Shown here piece after piece: positions 52,867-62,352 of a DNA stretch of 64,000 nucleotides (positions are counted from its first letter, which is position 1; every line of letters starts with the position of its first letter). The stretch spans positions 1 to 64,000 of the forward strand of contig QKAN01000158.1 in assembly GCA_003246365.1 (NCBI GenBank). The letters are read 5' to 3'. The position numbers and the translations under genes are program-made. The notes beneath the pieces were generated by a model. The model was given only the letters and a program-made list of their open reading frames with translations. It ran no database searches and was not told the DNA's origin. Source of the stretch: Clostridia bacterium. GTDB taxonomy: Bacteria; Bacillota; Clostridia; Christensenellales; CAG-138.

Positions 52867-53850
52867 TTATCGGTCGGGTGGCGTGTCGAGATGAATTGCA
52901 AAGCGGCACACGGGATCGCCGCGCAAAACGGATTGCAGCAGCTCGACGCGAAGCTCTCGCCCGAGAATTGCTTCGTATGGCGTTTTGACAAATCCGCCGC
53001 TGCAATAGCACCAGTTTTCGGAAATTGGCGCTTCGTTGCGCAAAATCGCCTCGCGCACAAACGGGCAATGGCAGGCATAGTAACGCTTTAGAGTTGGATC
53101 GGTTTCGGAAAGAAACCGCGCCGGATCGTAAGGAATCTTTGTGGTATAAAGCGTGTCTCCCTCTCGTACGGCGGACTGGATTTCCTGGTTCTTGGAAACA
53201 AAATCGACCACTTCCTGCGTGATGAGCTGCTCATACCAGACCGTATTCGTGTCGCAATGCTGCTGCAACTGCGCTACCTGCCGCGCGTGATGCTCGGCCA
53301 GATATTCGTCCATGGAAGCGGCGTTTTGGTAGAATTCTTTTTCCTTGTCGAACGCCGACATCGGAATTTCATGATGATTTCCGGCCAGCGCGCGGCGAAC
53401 CGTTTGCTCCGGCAGGTTGCTTTCCAACCGCTCCATCAAGGCGCGGGTAAACGCAGGGAAATCTACCGGGTCTGAGCCGAGCGGCGGGCGCGGGATTGCG
53501 TTGATCAATCCTTCCGTCGTTTCTTCACCTTCGAGACGAGATAGTTGTTTGGCGATGCTTTCGATTACGCCGACGCCGCCCAGAAGCGAAGTGAAATAAA
53601 CATAGATTTCATTTTGGCCGGAGAGATAAAAATACCGCGCGAGAGCGAGCAGCGTTTCGATTGAATTATCCTGTGTCTCTATCAGCGTACGGATATAATC
53701 GCGGATATCCGCTTTCTGCGCGGTTGTTAGCTGTTGACCGCGCGGTGAAAGCCAGCGTTCCAACGCAAAAACAGCGCAGATCGCCGCCTCGGTTTCCTGC
53801 AATGTTGCGCCGCGCTTTTCGTAATACGCGCGTAAAACCTGTTCGTTCAT
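52867..53850 (-). CDS. Uncharacterised Cys-rich protein, DUF6144-like
   Basis: A 327-residue cytosolic protein that I cannot name with certainty. The N-terminal 100 residues are helical. The C-terminal third has a Cys-rich core: YYACHCPFVREAIL, then SENWCYCSGGFVKTPYEAILG and the end RGDPVCRFAIHL. The GDPxCxF ending resembles the C-terminus of 4-vinyl-reductase/heme-sensor-like and DUF6144 proteins, where Cys residues may bind a metal or cluster. GCAGGAGG precedes the ATG. No operon partner; it could be a ligand sensor or a hydrolase-like protein. Confidence 0.6.
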   Translation of the reverse strand: MNEQVLRAYYEKRGATLQETEAAICAVFALERWLSPRGQQLTTAQKADIRDYIRTLIETQDNSIETLLALARYFYLSGQNEIYVYFTSLLGGVGVIESIAKQLSRLEGEETTEGLINAIPRPPLGSDPVDFPAFTRALMERLESNLPEQTVRRALAGNHHEIPMSAFDKEKEFYQNAASMDEYLAEHHARQVAQLQQHCDTNTVWYEQLITQEVVDFVSKNQEIQSAVREGDTLYTTKIPYDPARFLSETDPTLKRYYACHCPFVREAILRNEAPISENWCYCSGGFVKTPYEAILGRELRVELLQSVLRGDPVCRFAIHLDTPPDR

Positions 53851-54209
53851 ACCGCACCTCCTGCTAAAAAGATGAAGAGCTGGACAATTTGATTATATGC
53901 GAACACATGTTTTTTCACAAGCATTGAAAATCGGCGTAAAACATCAATTCCGCTTGATGGATAGTTGAAAATATGCTGATAAAATGCGGTTGTCGGATGA
54001 AAAATCAACGGAAATGTTGGTTTTTATGGAGACAAACGGACAACATTTGCAAGGCTTCATAAAAAAGCCGTAAAGTTGTCGGCAAATCGTCAGTTTTTCG
54101 TAATAGGCGCGTAACAATGTGCCGTTATGATGGGAACATAGAAGCGGCGAAGAAATGCCGCAAGGTTTGATAGCAGTGTTTTGACCATGGAAAGCGAGGA
54201 AATACTCTC
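53851..54209. other. Divergent intergenic region with a CATCAA/TTGATG dyad
   Basis: A 359-bp spacer. A perfect inverted repeat CATCAA-TTCCGC-TTGATG lies at 53942-53959; its right arm can serve as a -35 for the SDR gene, with TGATAA 17 bp on. A GCGGC/GCCGC hairpin at about 54144-54161 lies in the leader. No gene is seen. Confidence 0.5.
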
Positions 54210-55259
54210 ATGAAACGAGTTTATATTATTACAGGTGTAGGCGGACATCTGGGCAACACGGTTGCGCGGGAACTGCTTGCCGCCGGAGAAACGGTGCGCG
54301 GCTTTGCGCTGCCGAGCGAGGACATCACCATGCTGTATGGCGATGCGGTGTCCATCGTCCGCGGAGACGTGCGCGACAAGGCTTCTCTTGAGCCTCTGTT
54401 TTACGGGCTCAAGCCGGAAGACGAAATCTATTTTATCCATTGCGCGGGCATTGTCTCCGTTGCGTCGAAATACGACCAGCGCGTTGTGGACGTAAACGTG
54501 CGCGGCACGGAAAACGTCGTTAGCCTCTGCAAGGAGCACAACGTAAAGAAGCTCGTGTACATCAGCTCTGTGCATGCGCTGCCGGAACTGCCGCACGGCA
54601 CCGTGATTCATGAAGTGGAAGATGGGTTCCAAGCGGAAGCGGTCATCGGTCTCTATGCAAAGACCAAAGCTGCGGCAACGCAGATTGTGCTCGACGCGGT
54701 CAAGAGCGGATTGGACGCGACTGTGATTCATCCTTCCGGCATCATCGGGCCGAACGATTACGGTCACGGGCATCTGACGCAGATGGTGATCAATTATCTC
54801 AACGGTTCTCTGACGGCTTGCGTCGAGGGCGGATATGATTTTGTGGACGTGCGCGACGTAGCCGACGGCGTGATTGCCGCAACCGAAAAAGGCAAAAAGG
54901 GCGAGTGCTACATCCTTTCCAACCGCTATATTCCGGTGCGCGAACTGCTCAACACGCTTTCGCGCGTGACCGGCGGCAGAAAAATCACGACGGTGCTGCC
55001 GCTGTGGTTTGCGAAACTGACCGCACCGCTGGCGGAGCTGTATTACAAAATTCGCCATGAATCCCCGCTCTTCACGCGTTACACGCTGTATACCTTGACG
55101 AGCAACGCACGGTTTACCTATGAAAAAGCGCGCCGCGACCTCGGATACAAGCCGCGCGACATTAGCGCGACGATTAAGGACACCGTGTCGTTCCTGACGA
55201 AAGAGCGCAAAAGTCTTTTCCGCAAGCGCGGCGTAAAACCCGCAACTGCGTTGGGCTGA
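54210..55259 (+). CDS. Extended SDR: NAD-dependent epimerase/dehydratase family
   Basis: A 349-residue extended short-chain dehydrogenase. The Rossmann motif is IITGVGGHLGNTVAREL (TGxxGxxG), an acidic GDVRDKASL site follows, and the catalytic Tyr/Lys pair is in LYAKTKAAAT (YxxxK) with upstream YISSVHAL. A C-terminal substrate domain holds HPSGIIGPNDYGHG. Family members act on nucleotide sugars, dihydroflavonols or steroid-like ketones; the nearest by pattern is the dihydroflavonol-4-reductase-like group. GAGGAAA precedes the ATG. The substrate is unknown. Confidence 0.88.
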   Translation: MKRVYIITGVGGHLGNTVARELLAAGETVRGFALPSEDITMLYGDAVSIVRGDVRDKASLEPLFYGLKPEDEIYFIHCAGIVSVASKYDQRVVDVNVRGTENVVSLCKEHNVKKLVYISSVHALPELPHGTVIHEVEDGFQAEAVIGLYAKTKAAATQIVLDAVKSGLDATVIHPSGIIGPNDYGHGHLTQMVINYLNGSLTACVEGGYDFVDVRDVADGVIAATEKGKKGECYILSNRYIPVRELLNTLSRVTGGRKITTVLPLWFAKLTAPLAELYYKIRHESPLFTRYTLYTLTSNARFTYEKARRDLGYKPRDISATIKDTVSFLTKERKSLFRKRGVKPATALG

Positions 55260-55269
55260 CAACTTAAAT

Positions 55270-55306
55270 ACAAAAGAACTCCGATAAAACCGGAGTTCTT
55301 TTTTTA
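55270..55306. terminator. Terminator after the SDR gene
   Basis: An 11-bp stem AAAGAACTCCG / CGGAGTTCTTT with loop of about 7 nt and a seven-T tail, between convergent genes. Confidence 0.92.
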
Positions 55307-55337
55307 TGTAGCAGATGTTTTTGGAAAAGCGAAAGCA

Positions 55338-56069
55338 TTATCGCATCATATATACGGTATATGGATGATCCACGTGATAACCGAGTTTTTCCGCGAGGGA
55401 AACACTTCGAAGATCGAATGCATCCCAACTGGGATACAAACCACGATCCAACGCTTCCAAAATCAGTTTCGCGCCGCAGACGGTTGCAAGGCCGCGCTGG
55501 CGATGATCCGGCATGGTGTCGATCTCGATTTCGATTCCGCCGTTATAGATTGCATAGGTGCTGGCACCGGCAACAAAGGCGCCGTTGTGCAACGCGGCGA
55601 CGCCGAATCCGCGGGTTAAGAAGTCGTTGCAATCGTTGAAACAGTTGCAAAAGTCATGCGACCATTTTTCAGCGAAAGATTGGGCATACAGCGTTTCATC
55701 AAAGAGACGAAGCTCATACTCTTCCGGCAGGGAATCCACATAGTATTGCAGCGTTTCGGGACGAAATGCATCCGGTTCTTTCTTGATGGCATAGCGAAGC
55801 CGCCGCATGACGCGATCACCCCATGCGTGCTCGATTGCTTGCTCCCATGCTTCGTTTTGCGGCACAAGCTCTTCGGCGGCTGCTTTTGCAGCGAATGTTG
55901 TGCTGGGACGACCCGCAAAAAAGCAAAAGTCGCCGATGACGACCTGCGCCGCAGTGGGGGACGTTTCATCGTCCACGATTGCATAACCCATATGCCCCTC
56001 GAGTACCGACCGGATGAGCGTTTCATTCCAACCGTCGAACAAGGGCGAGATTTTTTCAAGCAAAGTCAT
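55338..56069 (-). CDS. GNAT-family acetyltransferase (GNAT_acetyltr_2-like)
   Basis: A 243-residue protein whose C-terminal half holds the GNAT core: AGASTYAIYNGGIEIEIDT, the acetyl-CoA loop DHRQRGLATVCGAKLILEAL and SVSLAEKLGYHVDHPYTVY. The N-terminal half (GYAIVDDETSPTAAQVVIGDF) matches the extended family seen in Clostridia. It transfers acetyl from acetyl-CoA to an unknown amine. AAAAGGAACC precedes the ATG. It follows the amidohydrolase by 25 nt, so the two form a minus-strand operon. Confidence 0.87.
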   Translation of the reverse strand: MTLLEKISPLFDGWNETLIRSVLEGHMGYAIVDDETSPTAAQVVIGDFCFFAGRPSTTFAAKAAAEELVPQNEAWEQAIEHAWGDRVMRRLRYAIKKEPDAFRPETLQYYVDSLPEEYELRLFDETLYAQSFAEKWSHDFCNCFNDCNDFLTRGFGVAALHNGAFVAGASTYAIYNGGIEIEIDTMPDHRQRGLATVCGAKLILEALDRGLYPSWDAFDLRSVSLAEKLGYHVDHPYTVYMMR

Positions 56070-56094
56070 GATTGGTTCCTTTTCGAGGGAAAGA

Positions 56095-57360
56095 CTATTT
56101 CATGCGGCGAATGATACGCGTAGCTTCGGCATAAATTTGCTCGGGGTCGACACCAATCGCAAATTCGCCGCGCTCATACAATATACGCCCCGCGATCATG
56201 GTAAGTATTACGTTTTGTTTGCTGCCGCTGTATACGACATTCTTTTCGATATTGTTCAAAGGCTGCATATTCGGCTGATGCAGGTCGATCATGATCAGAT
56301 CCGCCTGTTTGCCGACAGCGAGCGAATCGCAGTCCGGAAAACCGCAGGCATATGCGCCGTTTCGGCAGGCCATGGTCAGTACATCCATCGCATCTACCGC
56401 CTCGGCGCCGTGACGGAGCTTTTGCAGACCGGTTACAAGGAACATTTCCCGGAAAAAATCGAGACAGTTGTTGCTTGCCGGACCGTCGGTGCCGATTGCG
56501 ACAGGAATGCCGCGTTCGAGATACTCATAAACCGGCGCGACGCCGCTTGCCAGCTTCGTGTTGGAACCGGGACAGGTAACCGCCGTCATGCCGCGCGCTT
56601 TCATAATTTCCATCTCGAGCTCGGAGACGTGCACACAGTGATACCCACCGCCGCCGTAATTGAAAAAGCCCAGCGAATCGAGATATTCGATGGTGCGCAT
56701 TCCGCTGTGCGCAACGCAGCTTTCCACCTCGGCTGCTGTTTCGCTCAGATGTGTATAAAAAGGCTGTTTGAGCGAGTGCACCATTTCCGCGAGGTCTTTT
56801 AGCAGCGGTTCGCTCGTTGTGTATTCCGCATGGAATCCGAGTTGATAGGAGATCAGCGGATTCATTTTGGAAAAGCGTGCATATTCCTGCTCTGTTTCCT
56901 TTGCGCTTCCGCCGTAGTCGTTTGCGCAGCCGACCAATGCGGTTCGAAACCCGGTATCGATCGCGGCGGATGCGATGCTCTCGCGCGAAAAATACATGTC
57001 GAACATCATGGTGATACCGCTGGTCAGATATTCCATGATTGCCAATTTGGATAGCGTGTACACATCGTCCGGCGTAAGCTGCGCTTCCTTTGGAAACACC
57101 TGCTCGGTCAGCCAGCGCTGCAGCGGCAAATCGTCTGCCAGCGACCGAAGAAAAGTCATGCCGCTGTGCGTGTGCGCGTTTTTAAACCCCGGCATAAGTA
57201 GGTTTCCGCGGCAGTCGATCTCCCGGTCGAACGGGCCGGAAAAGGCAACGTGCTCTCCAAGTGCAGCAACACGCGAGGACGAAACGATCAACTCACCCGT
57301 AAACAGAGGAGTGACGCCGTCCATCGGAAGAATTCGTGCATTGTAAAATCGAATATTCAT
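56095..57360 (-). CDS. Amidohydrolase, MTA/SAH (adenosine-type) deaminase-like
   Basis: A 421-residue metal-dependent amidohydrolase. Metal ligands are HTHSGM near residue 65, HxS in FYTHLSETAAEVE, and HCVHVSE, with the catalytic Asp in IGTDGPASNN. The architecture, with FPKEAQLTPDDVYTLSKLAIMEYLTSGITMMFDM, is that of the MtaD/TrzA group, which deaminates 5'-methylthioadenosine, S-adenosylhomocysteine or guanine-like bases. It probably forms an operon with the GNAT gene. ATG 57360 lacks a strong ribosome binding site, but the homology begins there. Confidence 0.88.
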   Translation of the reverse strand: MNIRFYNARILPMDGVTPLFTGELIVSSSRVAALGEHVAFSGPFDREIDCRGNLLMPGFKNAHTHSGMTFLRSLADDLPLQRWLTEQVFPKEAQLTPDDVYTLSKLAIMEYLTSGITMMFDMYFSRESIASAAIDTGFRTALVGCANDYGGSAKETEQEYARFSKMNPLISYQLGFHAEYTTSEPLLKDLAEMVHSLKQPFYTHLSETAAEVESCVAHSGMRTIEYLDSLGFFNYGGGGYHCVHVSELEMEIMKARGMTAVTCPGSNTKLASGVAPVYEYLERGIPVAIGTDGPASNNCLDFFREMFLVTGLQKLRHGAEAVDAMDVLTMACRNGAYACGFPDCDSLAVGKQADLIMIDLHQPNMQPLNNIEKNVVYSGSKQNVILTMIAGRILYERGEFAIGVDPEQIYAEATRIIRRMK

Positions 57361-57638
57361 GGAAATAGTTTACCATATGCGCATTGCCGGAATCCACAGA
57401 AATGATGTTCAAAAATTGGAACATTGCGGACTTTGCGTGACAGATGGCAGATGATCCGTATCGGTTCTTAAAGACAGGAAAAAATACCGTACAAGTCACA
57501 ATTTTGTTGCAGGAAAGGTGACCCACGCCGGAAAAAAAGTGCTAGAATAGATACAACAGCAGATTCATATTGCATTTCTGACGTCATATCCTATATGCGA
57601 TCGCAGCATACGATCGGGAAAAGTGAGCATCTGCATAC

Positions 57639-58403
57639 ATGTACGAAGAAGAATTTTCAAAAATTGCCGAACTGAAACGAATACTTGCACGATCTCGCAG
57701 AATTGTTTTTCTGGGCGGGGCGGGAACATCGACCGAGAGCGGAATTCCGGATTTCCGGTCCAGCGAAGGTGTTTTCACCGCGACGCGGGACTACGGTTAT
57801 TCGCCGGAGACGCTGTTGAGCCATTCGTTTTTCCTGAAACACACGGAAACGTTTTACGATTATTATCGCAAACACCTGTTGTATCCCAACGCCATGCCGA
57901 ATGACTGCCACCGCGCACTGGTTCGGCTGGAGCGGGACGGCGTGCTCAGCGCGGTTATCACACAGAACATCGACGGACTGCACCAGAAGGCGGGCAGCCG
58001 CGGTGTTCTGGAGCTGCACGGCAGCGCGCATAGAAATCATTGCATGAAATGCGGGCGCGCATATTCCTTGCAGGATGTGATCAAACGACCCGGCGTACCG
58101 AAATGCACCTGCGGCGGTATTATCAAGCCGGATGTCGTGCTCTATGAGGAACCATTGAACGAGGAACTCTTGCACGCGGCAGTGTCAAAAATGGGGAAGG
58201 CGGATACGCTTATCATTGGCGGCACATCGCTTGCGGTATATCCCGCGGCGGGGTTGGTGGATTACTTCCGCGGGCGTAGCCTCGTCGTGATCAACCTCGG
58301 AAAAATCGGACGAAACGACAGCGCAACGCTGAATATTGCCGCGCCGATTGCGCAGGTAATGCGAAAAGCCGTGTTGGAACACGCGCTTGCGAAAGAAGCG
58401 TAA
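57639..58403 (+). CDS. Sir2-family NAD-dependent protein deacylase
   Basis: A 254-residue sirtuin. The NAD loop is GGAGTSTESGIPDFRS, with Thr in place of Ile in the usual GAGIS sequence, so binding should still work. TQNIDGLHQKAGS holds the NAD contact, the catalytic His is in ELHGSAH and the zinc ribbon is CMKC...CTCGG. GGTSLAVYPA and INLGK complete the Rossmann fold. It removes acetyl or acyl groups from lysines, releasing nicotinamide. It is transcribed alone, 278 bp after the divergent amidohydrolase. Confidence 0.93.
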   Translation: MYEEEFSKIAELKRILARSRRIVFLGGAGTSTESGIPDFRSSEGVFTATRDYGYSPETLLSHSFFLKHTETFYDYYRKHLLYPNAMPNDCHRALVRLERDGVLSAVITQNIDGLHQKAGSRGVLELHGSAHRNHCMKCGRAYSLQDVIKRPGVPKCTCGGIIKPDVVLYEEPLNEELLHAAVSKMGKADTLIIGGTSLAVYPAAGLVDYFRGRSLVVINLGKIGRNDSATLNIAAPIAQVMRKAVLEHALAKEA

Positions 58404-58463
58404 TAAACCGCTTTTAGCAAAAGAAGAACGGGTTTATTATCTTGGAATATTAAATCTATAGCA

Positions 58464-58502
58464 GGGTTGTCCGCCGGAAAATGGCTGCGGACGGCCCTTC
58501 TT
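58464..58502 (+). terminator. Terminator after the sirtuin gene
   Basis: GGGTTGTCCGC pairs with GCGGACGGCCC (two G-T pairs) over a 12-nt loop, then TTCTTC. A weaker AATAAACC/GGGTTTATT pairing lies nearer the stop at about 58404-58438. Confidence 0.65.
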
Positions 58503-58527
58503 CATATTCCGTTCACACTTTGTTTGA

Positions 58528-58556
58528 TTGTCCGTGCTATCCCTGCATGGTAAAAT
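58528..58556 (+). promoter_or_regulatory. Sigma-A promoter of mreB
   Basis: TTGTCC (58528-58533), 17-bp spacer, TAAAAT (58551-58556), about 55 nt upstream of the ATG. Confidence 0.65.
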
Positions 58557-58613
58557 ACATTGATATCATAGGCTGTGTGCGTCCGTTCGGATAGCTTGAA
58601 AGCGGGTTTTTAA

Positions 58614-59651
58614 ATGGGTTTATTTGATACGTCCGATATTGGAATCGACCTCGGCACTTCCTCCACACTGGTGTTTGTAAAAGGCAAAGGGATTGTGCTA
58701 AAGGAACCGTCCGTCGTCGCGGTAGAGCGTGTGACGGGGCGGATTGTCGCAATTGGCGAAGAAGCGCGGAAATTGATGGGCCGCGAACCGGCGAACACCA
58801 TCGTCATCCGCCCGCTGCGCGACGGCGTAATTTCCAATTTTGATGTAACCGCGCGCATGTTGCGTTATTTCTTCCAGAAAGTAGTTGGAAAACGCCTTCT
58901 GTATAAACCGAGGGCGGTTGTTTGCGTACCCTCCGGTGTGACGGAGGCGGAAAAACGCTGCGTCATCGAGGCGGCGGACGAAGCAGGCGCACGATATACG
59001 TATTTGATTGAGGAACCGATTGCCGCCGCGATTGGTGCGGGGCTCGACATCAACGAACCGAAAGGGCATATGGTGCTCGACATCGGCGGAGGTACCACAG
59101 ATATCGCGATCATCGCATACGGCGCAACCGTTCTTTCGGATTCGATCAAGATGGCTGGAGACAAGTTTGACGATGCGCTGCGCCGCTATATGAAACGCAA
59201 ACACAACCTTTACATTGGCGAGCGCAATGCGGAGGATATCAAGATTGCCTACGGGCGCGCGCATATCGAAAAGGAGCAGCGCATTATCGAAGTGCGCGGC
59301 AGAAACGTCGTAACGGGACTACCCGAAGCGATTCCGATTGGCACCAACGAGATGGTTGACGCGTTGAGCGAACCGCTTTCCGCCATTATCGAACGCGTGC
59401 GCGGCCTGCTGGAACGCACTCCCCCGGAATTGGCGAGCGACATTGCCAGCACCGGTATTATTGTTACCGGCGGAGGTGCACTGCTCGCGGGATTCGACCG
59501 CTATGTGACCGAGCGCACGAGTGTGCCTTGCCGCATTGCGGAGGACCCGATTTCCTGCGTCGCGATTGGTACCGGACGCGTTCTGGATGATTTTAGAAAA
59601 TATAACGCAGCGATTTACGATTACCGCCGCGGAGAATATTACGACAGCTAA
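58614..59651 (+). CDS. mreB: MreB/Mbl-type actin-like rod-shape protein
   Basis: A 345-residue bacterial actin that positions peptidoglycan synthesis along the cell cylinder. Phosphate 1 is DIGIDLGTSSTLVFVKGKG, phosphate 2 DIGGGTTDIAII and the adenosine loop VTGGGALLAGFDRYV. The EPIAAAIGAGLDIN and RMLRYFF regions are typical. It is not followed by mreC/mreD, which suggests a Mbl- or MreBH-like second paralogue. An exported peptidoglycan hydrolase gene follows 146 bp later. Confidence 0.93.
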   Translation: MGLFDTSDIGIDLGTSSTLVFVKGKGIVLKEPSVVAVERVTGRIVAIGEEARKLMGREPANTIVIRPLRDGVISNFDVTARMLRYFFQKVVGKRLLYKPRAVVCVPSGVTEAEKRCVIEAADEAGARYTYLIEEPIAAAIGAGLDINEPKGHMVLDIGGGTTDIAIIAYGATVLSDSIKMAGDKFDDALRRYMKRKHNLYIGERNAEDIKIAYGRAHIEKEQRIIEVRGRNVVTGLPEAIPIGTNEMVDALSEPLSAIIERVRGLLERTPPELASDIASTGIIVTGGGALLAGFDRYVTERTSVPCRIAEDPISCVAIGTGRVLDDFRKYNAAIYDYRRGEYYDS

Positions 59652-59797
59652 ACGAGAACGAGTGACGCTTTGATATTATCGATTCGTTTAAAAAATGTTC
59701 AACATAGCGTCACGATTGGTTGCTATACTCGACACGACACTAGATTTGGATATTAGGCGGCGGCAATATGCCACATCCCGCCGAAAGGAGTCTGAAC

Positions 59798-62038
59798 GTG
59801 CCTATTGATTCCCACAGCACGCGGAAGGGCTCGCAGGGAAAAACCAAACACAAGAGCGCCCCAGCGAAACAGTCCACTGCGAACAAAGCACGCCATAGCG
59901 CCGACGAGGCGCATTTTCATCAATCTAAAAAACACACTGCGAATCGCACCAAGTCGGCATCGACCGGACAAAAAACACGGAGCGAACGAAGCAGCGCATT
60001 TGAAAACACCCCGAAAAAGAGCACGGCAGAGCAACGCCGCGTAGCGGACTATTCAGGAAAGAGTACCGCCCAGTATGCTTTTGATGCGCAAACCGTAGTA
60101 CCGAAAAAGAAAAAGAAGAGCAAATTTAAGCGTTTCTGGAAAAATCTTGGTAAAGAGATAAACGCGTTTGCGACGAAGCTGGTGCAGGTTAATGATGTCG
60201 ACCCGGCGAAAGACGTGACTTCCGCAAAGACCAACTCTGATTTCAAACAGAAAGCAGGCAATACGATTGGCGGCGTTTGGAAGACCGTTCAAAAGGGACT
60301 TCTGACCGGCACCCGATATGCTGCGCGCGGCGTATATCTTGGCGTGCGCTGGCTTTATAATTATCTAATGAAACTGTCGCCGCGCGGGCTTGTTGTTGCG
60401 GGAAGCGCATTCAGCCTCGTTGTCGTGACGGTGATTGTACTCGCGCTCGCCCTGCCGGGCAAACCTTCCAAAGCGGACGGAACAGATCAGCTTGCGGCAT
60501 ATACCGCACTCGAGACGGAACCGACCGCGCTGGAAAGTGCCACATCGGATTCTTCCTTGCTGGATGGATCAGGCGACAGCACCAGCGAGACGACGCAGAC
60601 CACAACGGAAGATCAAACGACAACTGAAACCGCTGTTGTCGACGCCACGAATGCCGCCACGTTTACGGGCGAGCTCGCAGAAGGCGACAACGGGGAAATC
60701 ATTGCAACGATACAGACGCGTCTCATGGAGCTGGGCTACATGGACTCCGACGAACCGACAGAGCACTTCGGCCCGCTGACGGAAAGCGCGCTGACAACAT
60801 TCCAGCGGCATAACGGGCTGGACGACGACGGCATTTGCGGAGAAGCGACATACGAACTGCTGATGAGCGATGATGCAAAGATTTATGTTATGCAGCTTGG
60901 CGATTCCGGTGCAGATGTAGAAGGCATCCAGCAGCGATTGTATGAGCTTGGTTATCTTGATAACAAAGCGAATATTCAGGGAACGTTCGGCGAAAAAACT
61001 GAAGCAGCCGCAATCGCATTTCAAAAGAAAAACGACCTGACCGCGGATGGAAAGGTTGGAAACAAAACGCTTGAGATGCTCTACGGCGAAGACGTCGTGA
61101 GCAACGCATATACACTCGGCGACGAGAACCAGGTGATTAAAGATTGCCAAACAGCGCTGAAAAAACTCGGGTATATCACCTTTAAACCGGACGGCGTGAT
61201 GGGCAAAGCAACGGTATCCGCCATCAAAGCGTTTCAACAGGCAAACGGCCTGACCCGCGACGGCGCACTTGGCCCCGTAACGAGAGACTTGCTTTTATCC
61301 GGCGATGCGCAGGCGATGGTTCTGCAGCTCGGCGATTATGGCACGGATGTTAAAAACATGCAGAAGCGTCTGGCTGAGTTGAACTATCTGTCCAGCGCGA
61401 ACGCTACAGGTTACTTTGGAGAGATTACGGAAGACGCCGTAAAAGCCTTCCAGAAACGCGCCGGTCTAACGGCCGACGGAAAAGTTGGCGCGGTTACGCT
61501 GACCATGATGAACTCCTCGAGTGCGAAGAAAGCGACGACATCGCCTTCCACCAGTTCGGAGTCTTCGAGCAGCAGCTCCAGCTCGTCGAGCAGTTCGTCC
61601 TCCAGCAGCTCGTCTTCGAGCAGCTCTTCCTCGAGCACCTCGAATCTCGCTGGTGTTGAAAAACTCGTTGCGCTCGCCCAGAGCAAACTGGGCTGCACAT
61701 ACGTCCGTGGCGCAAAAGGACCGAGCACGTTTGACTGCTCCGGATTCGTGTACTGGTGCCTCAAGAACTCCGGCGTCAGCGTAAGTTATATGACGTCGAT
61801 TGCGTGGAGAACAACATCCCGCTTCCAGCGGATTACGAGCATGAGCTCGATCTCACGCGGCGATATTCTCGTGTTCTCCGGAACGACATCTTCCGACGGT
61901 CACGTTGGCATTTACATTGGCAGCGGAAAGATGATCGACGCGAGCTCCTCGGAAGGCAAGGTCAGAACGTCTTCGTCCGTGTTGACTTCCGGCGGTTATT
62001 GGATGAAACACTTCATCTGCGCTTACCGCATATTCTAA
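59798..62038 (+). CDS. Membrane-anchored NlpC/P60 hydrolase with PG-binding repeats
   Basis: A 746-residue type II membrane protein. A basic, Lys/Arg/Ser-rich cytosolic N-terminus of about 195 residues precedes one TM (about 197-219) and a Thr/Ser-rich linker. Four PG_binding_1 repeats follow (about 288-580; GDNGEIIATIQTRLMELGY, GDSGADVEGIQQRLYELGYL, GDENQVIKDCQTALKKLGY, GDYGTDVKNMQKRLAELNYL), then a Ser-rich linker (about 583-615) and an NlpC/P60 domain with Cys647 (FDCSGFVYW) and His702 (GHVGIYIG). It cleaves stem-peptide bonds in peptidoglycan. GTG 59798 follows AAAGGAG. Confidence 0.92.
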   Translation: MPIDSHSTRKGSQGKTKHKSAPAKQSTANKARHSADEAHFHQSKKHTANRTKSASTGQKTRSERSSAFENTPKKSTAEQRRVADYSGKSTAQYAFDAQTVVPKKKKKSKFKRFWKNLGKEINAFATKLVQVNDVDPAKDVTSAKTNSDFKQKAGNTIGGVWKTVQKGLLTGTRYAARGVYLGVRWLYNYLMKLSPRGLVVAGSAFSLVVVTVIVLALALPGKPSKADGTDQLAAYTALETEPTALESATSDSSLLDGSGDSTSETTQTTTEDQTTTETAVVDATNAATFTGELAEGDNGEIIATIQTRLMELGYMDSDEPTEHFGPLTESALTTFQRHNGLDDDGICGEATYELLMSDDAKIYVMQLGDSGADVEGIQQRLYELGYLDNKANIQGTFGEKTEAAAIAFQKKNDLTADGKVGNKTLEMLYGEDVVSNAYTLGDENQVIKDCQTALKKLGYITFKPDGVMGKATVSAIKAFQQANGLTRDGALGPVTRDLLLSGDAQAMVLQLGDYGTDVKNMQKRLAELNYLSSANATGYFGEITEDAVKAFQKRAGLTADGKVGAVTLTMMNSSSAKKATTSPSTSSESSSSSSSSSSSSSSSSSSSSSSSSSTSNLAGVEKLVALAQSKLGCTYVRGAKGPSTFDCSGFVYWCLKNSGVSVSYMTSIAWRTTSRFQRITSMSSISRGDILVFSGTTSSDGHVGIYIGSGKMIDASSSEGKVRTSSSVLTSGGYWMKHFICAYRIF

Positions 62039-62064
62039 GCGCAAAGTACAAATACAAGTTACAC

Positions 62065-62105
62065 AAGCGCGGGATTGGAGTTATTCCAGTCCCGCGCTTT
62101 GCTAT
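62065..62105 (+). terminator. Terminator after the NlpC/P60 gene
   Basis: A 15-bp stem with one mismatch (AAGCGCGGGAtTGGA / TCCAgTCCCGCGCTT) and short loop, followed by TTGCTATTTC, 27 bp past the stop. Confidence 0.75.
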
Positions 62106-62157
62106 TTCAATCCGGTCAATAGGCTATTGGAAGCAAACGGGGAGAGAATTAACGCGT

Positions 62158-62352
62158 ATGTGTCGCCGGTTTTGTTGCACTCAAGAGCAAGGCGCTTTGC
62201 GAACAACCTCTGTGAAAAGACCAGATCGAATGGGAATGATCACCTGAACAATCGCAAGAGAACAGCGAGAAAGGCTTACAAACGATTTGCGCACGCTGGC
62301 GGAAGCTCTAATCAATTACGTGATAAATGAAGTCCAAATCATCGTTGAATGA
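62158..62352 (+). pseudogene. Possible degraded gene remnant in 62039-62503 spacer
   Basis: One plus-strand frame from ATG 62158 reads through RPDRMGMIT, an in-frame TGA at 62245, then TIAREQRERLTNDLRTLAEALINYVINEVQIIVE and a final stop at 62350. The second part has the look of a real helical protein end. No ribosome binding site and no family are visible. It is the only coding-like signal in the 465-bp spacer between the NlpC and LCP genes. Confidence 0.25.
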
